Shown here in pieces: positions 61,331 to 64,000 of a DNA stretch of 64,000 nucleotides (position 1 is the stretch's first letter; each line of letters begins with the position of its first letter). Position numbers and translations under genes: made by a program. Source of the DNA: Pedobacter sp. Leaf176 (lineage in GTDB: Bacteria; Bacteroidota; Bacteroidia; Sphingobacteriales; Sphingobacteriaceae); NCBI RefSeq assembly GCF_001424305.1, contig NZ_LMPD01000001.1, forward strand, positions 124,001-188,000. Reading direction: 5' to 3'. The notes beneath the pieces are model-generated. The model made no database searches. It was not told the origin of the DNA and saw only the letters and a program-made list of their open reading frames with translations.

Positions 61331-63193
61331 TTATTCCGACAGCTCTAACCAGCGCATCGTGTAATCATCTAGTTTTTGTTTTAACTTTTCAATCTCATCA
61401 GAAACCTCCTGAATTTTTAAGTAGTCAGTAGCGTCAATATTCAATAAGCTTTCTGTTAATTCTGCTATTTTATTTTCGGTATCCGCCATGCCTTTTTCGC
61501 TTTCATCAAGTTCTTTTTGTTCTTTAAAACTTAACTTTTTAGCGGTTTTAATAGGAGCTTCTTCCGCAGGGTGAATAGTGGTTTTTTTAACTTCTGGTTT
61601 AATTTTTGGTTGCTCTAAACTTAATCTGTATTCGGAATAATTGCCATTATAAATTTTAACCACGCCTTCCCCTTCCATAATGAAAAGCTGATCGCTCATC
61701 TTATCGAGTAAATATCTATCGTGAGAAACCAACATTAAAATGCCAGGGAAATTTTCTAAAAACTCTTCCAATACATTTAATGTATCGATATCTAAATCGT
61801 TGGTTGGCTCATCTAATATTAAAAAGTTTGGATTCTGCATTAAAACTTTCATCAAATTCAAACGCTTCTTTTCTCCACCACTTAATTTCTCCACCATGCC
61901 ATGTTGTTTCTTTGGCGGAAAGAGGAAAAGCGTTAAAAGGGCAGAAGCGGTAATTACAGAACCGTCGGCCATCTTAATATATTCAGCATCAGATTTTACG
62001 ATATCGATAACTCTTTCCTTAGGATCGAATGTTAAACCCCCTTGTTTATAATAACCGAAAACAGTGGTTTCTCCGGTATCTACCTGACCAGCGTCTGGTT
62101 TTAATTGACTTGTAATAATATTTAGTAAGGTTGATTTGCCAGTACCATTTTTACCAGCCAAACCAATTCTATCTCCTTTTTTGAAGGTATAGCTGAAATC
62201 ATTAATTATTGGACGACCATCAAATGATTTTGCTATGTGTTCAATCTCAATAATCTTCCCTCCCTGACGAGACATCTTCATTTGTAGGTTAATGCTCTGA
62301 TTATCAGACTTTTTCTTCGATTTTTCTTCCAAATCATAAAACGCATTAATTCTAGCATTAGATTTCGTTCCACGAGCTTGTGGCATGCGTCTCATCCATT
62401 CTAATTCTTTCTTTAATAGTTGTTGGTTCTTATGTAAAACCGTCGCATCAAGCGCTTCTCGCTCTGATTTCTTTTCAAGATAATATGCATAATTTCCATT
62501 ATAATTGAAAATTTTGCCCCTGTCCAACTCTACTATAGTATTACAAACGTTATCCAAAAAGTATCTATCGTGGGTAACCAACAGGACTGTTTTTTGTCCA
62601 GTGGTTAATAATTTTTCAAGCCACTCAATGGTATCAATATCTAAATGGTTGGTAGGTTCATCCAAAACTAAAATTTCAGGATCTTCAATTAAAAGTTTAG
62701 CCAAAGCCAAACGTTTCTTTTGTCCGCCGGAAAGTGTGGAGATTTTCTGTTGTAAATGAGTGATTCCCATTCTATTTAAAATGGTTTTAATCTCATGCTC
62801 ATATTCCCAGGCATTGTGTTCGCTTAGTTCCTCATACAAACGGTTCAGTGTTTTTTCGTCAGGATTAGGGTTTTCAATTAACTCTTCATATTCTTTAATC
62901 AACTGTTGTTGCTTGTTTTCTAAAGAGAATATATGATCGCTAATGGAAAAGCCTTCAGTAAATTGAGGCTCTTGATCCAGGAAACCAATTTTAACAGATT
63001 TATTTTTAACAATCTTACCTTCAAGCGGAGGAAATCTTTCTGCCAGTAATTTTAAAAGTGTGCTCTTCCCAGCGCCATTAATTCCAACCAGCGCCACACG
63101 CTGACCAGAGTTAATGCCTAAGGTTAAATTTTTAAATAGCCATTCATCATGATAACCATGACCCAAGCCTTCTGCCGCAATTAGTGTGCTCAA
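61331..63193 (-). CDS. ABC-F family ATPase (Uup-like)
   Basis: 620 residues, two ABC ATPase domains on one chain and no membrane part, so it acts on ribosomes rather than as a transporter. Walker A: GINGAGKST at 37-45 and GKNGTGKST near 347. Signature motifs LSGGQKKRLALAKLL near 152 and LSGGEKKRLNLMKVL near 437; Walker B VLDEPTNHLD and ILDEPTNDLD. A C-terminal coiled coil follows (about 540-620), as in Uup. Start is TTG at 63193; no ATG is near. Adjacent to mnmG across the parS-like pair. Confidence 0.93.
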   Translation of the reverse strand: MSTLIAAEGLGHGYHDEWLFKNLTLGINSGQRVALVGINGAGKSTLLKLLAERFPPLEGKIVKNKSVKIGFLDQEPQFTEGFSISDHIFSLENKQQQLIKEYEELIENPNPDEKTLNRLYEELSEHNAWEYEHEIKTILNRMGITHLQQKISTLSGGQKKRLALAKLLIEDPEILVLDEPTNHLDIDTIEWLEKLLTTGQKTVLLVTHDRYFLDNVCNTIVELDRGKIFNYNGNYAYYLEKKSEREALDATVLHKNQQLLKKELEWMRRMPQARGTKSNARINAFYDLEEKSKKKSDNQSINLQMKMSRQGGKIIEIEHIAKSFDGRPIINDFSYTFKKGDRIGLAGKNGTGKSTLLNIITSQLKPDAGQVDTGETTVFGYYKQGGLTFDPKERVIDIVKSDAEYIKMADGSVITASALLTLFLFPPKKQHGMVEKLSGGEKKRLNLMKVLMQNPNFLILDEPTNDLDIDTLNVLEEFLENFPGILMLVSHDRYLLDKMSDQLFIMEGEGVVKIYNGNYSEYRLSLEQPKIKPEVKKTTIHPAEEAPIKTAKKLSFKEQKELDESEKGMADTENKIAELTESLLNIDATDYLKIQEVSDEIEKLKQKLDDYTMRWLELSE

Positions 63194-63230
63194 TTTATTT
63201 GTATTTCGGATTTATAAAGGAAAATTAGTG

Positions 63231-63238
63231 CAAAAGTA
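63231..63238 (-). promoter_or_regulatory. -7 promoter box (TACTTTTG) of the ABC-F gene
   Basis: Exact TAnnTTTG followed by CAC, the common Bacteroidota context; 37 nt upstream of the TTG start. Confidence 0.6.
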
Positions 63239-63860
63239 AGTATAAAATATTTGACAGCACATATAGATGTTCCAAACCAACTAAGTATCAGTTAAAAATG
63301 GCAGAATATTGATGGTGCTAAAGAAAAGATTGAAAAAGCATAGAGCATGAATGGAAAAACAGAATCTCAATTTCCCTTCGCATTTATAAAAACGAAACAG
63401 CGACTGGACTCGCTCCGCCGCTGCTTCTATCATTAACTAAAACTAAACTTTATTTTTATGCTATGGTTATAAGTAGATTCTAAAATATCAACTTTATGTC
63501 TTTCTTTATTGTTCTTGACTATAAGACTACAAGAGGGCGGAAAGGTTGCACGTCTATTTGCGATAATATACCAGTGTAGGTAAATCATCGACCAACGCCC
63601 ATAACTTTTAGACGAACAGCAAATACTTTAAACAGATCTTAACTTGTTCATATATGTTTCTTAATTTATTGAGGCACCCCGTGACTGTCCCTTCCTGAAA
63701 AACTTTCTATGTAGACTTTTTTAGGAAGGGACGATGCTAAGTAGCGTAATGGGATAGGTAAATTTAGTGCCCGGCTGCCTTAAGCTGAAAGGATTGAGAG
63801 CAAATTAATTTTCAGGTTGTGTCTATGCTAAGAATGATACCTGTGTTAATTTAAAATAAA
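63239..63860. other. Intergenic region between ybeY and the ABC-F gene
   Basis: 622 nt without a supported gene. It holds an AAACAGCG/CGCTGCTT imperfect hairpin near 63400-63432 and the longer hairpin at 63687-63732. Base composition and the broken repeats suggest insertion-element debris. Nothing with tRNA features was seen. Confidence 0.5.
63687..63732. repeat. 46-bp inverted repeat resembling paired insertion-sequence ends
   Basis: GTCCCTTCCTGAAAAAC pairs with GACTTTTTTAGGAAGGGAC (one mismatch) with 10 nt between. The outward GTCCCTTCCT and inward AAAAA(A)GT pattern resembles facing IS termini. It is either a minimal MITE-like remnant or a strong hairpin. Confidence 0.5.
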
Positions 63861-64000
63861 TTACGATTTCATATCAAAATCAATTCTACATCTTAAATAC
63901 TCGTCTTCTTTTTGAGTCATAAGGGCTTTAGCTGTTTTGCCTTTATCCTTGTAGCCGAGTAAATGCAAGGTTCCGTGAATCATAATGCGGCAAACTTCAT
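63861..64000 (-). CDS. ybeY: Endoribonuclease YbeY, N-terminal part beyond window
   Basis: Only the last 46 codons are inside the window, ending at TAA (63861-63863). They carry the YbeY active-site motif as IMIHGTLHLLGYKDKG, followed by the C-terminal helix. YbeY is a zinc-dependent RNase for 16S rRNA 3' maturation and quality control. In the standard motif HGxLHLxGYDH the third zinc ligand is His; here the matching position is Asp (GYKD). It is on the same strand and upstream of the ABC-F gene, separated by 622 nt of non-coding DNA. Confidence 0.9.
   Translation of the reverse strand, partial: EVCRIMIHGTLHLLGYKDKGKTAKALMTQKEDEYLRCRIDFDMKS

Noticed and set aside
1..64000. CRISPR arrays, tRNA or rRNA genes, prophage or intact transposase genes
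   Set aside because: No regularly spaced direct repeats, no cloverleaf-like stretches with T-arm consensus, and no transposase or phage structural proteins were found by eye; a short tRNA could still be missed without a covariance search.

Overview
The window looks like chromosomal DNA of a Bacteroidota bacterium, most likely Sphingobacteriaceae (Pedobacter-like). The reasons are low GC, tight gene packing on both strands, few Shine-Dalgarno sequences, many exact copies of the Bacteroidota -7 promoter box TAnnTTTG, family-specific proteins (NadA/NadB, SbsA-Ig lipoprotein, DUF2752, TM2, split DsbD, long-tailed S16), and short intergenic palindromes of the kind scattered in Pedobacter genomes. 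No tRNA, rRNA, prophage, CRISPR array or complete insertion sequence is visible. Both ends cut a gene: proA on the left and ybeY on the right.

Layout. 1-2.4 kb: proline synthesis (proB, proA). 2.5-13 kb: oligopeptidase, M16 peptidase, peptide deformylase, Nfu/Mrp iron-sulfur assembly pair, an AsmA-like/GT51 fusion, hpt and psd. 13-17 kb: MscS channel and the rpsP-rimM-trmD-rplS operon, with its own promoter and terminator. 17-22 kb: nucleotidase, YbjQ, and a birA-nDsbD-dsbD-pfkA cluster in which DsbD is split over two genes. 22-30 kb: rsfS-ftsH, LUD protein, KAS III-like enzyme, TPR protein, zinc-ribbon and Nif3 proteins. 30-36 kb: DUF2752/TM2 membrane pair, mfd, DUF3820, DsbA/FrnE. 36-42 kb: M14 peptidase, then a cobalamin riboswitch controlling metE, which is broken by a frameshift. 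42-50 kb: thioesterase, CPBP-DUF2007-cdsA, dusB-apaG, Zn metallopeptidase, FAD oxidase, purU, rmuC. 50.7-52.5 kb: thiL followed by two coupled genes of unknown function, the most accessory-looking part of the window. 52.6-57.6 kb: symporter, divergent nadA/nadB with a perfect palindrome before nadB, and a gamma carbonic anhydrase. 57.6-64 kb: SbsA-type lipoprotein, mnmG with two parS-like sites just upstream, an ABC-F ATPase, and the end of ybeY.

Most of the region is housekeeping. The points most worth a second look are the disrupted B12-regulated metE, the pair of ParB-site-like palindromes upstream of mnmG (which suggest an origin-proximal position), the thiL-linked unknown pair, the two-gene DsbD, a Mrp ATPase without its usual Cys pair, and several genes whose -7 box lies 4-7 nt from the start codon, which predicts leaderless or nearly leaderless mRNAs. 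No clearly new multi-gene system can be proven from sequence alone.
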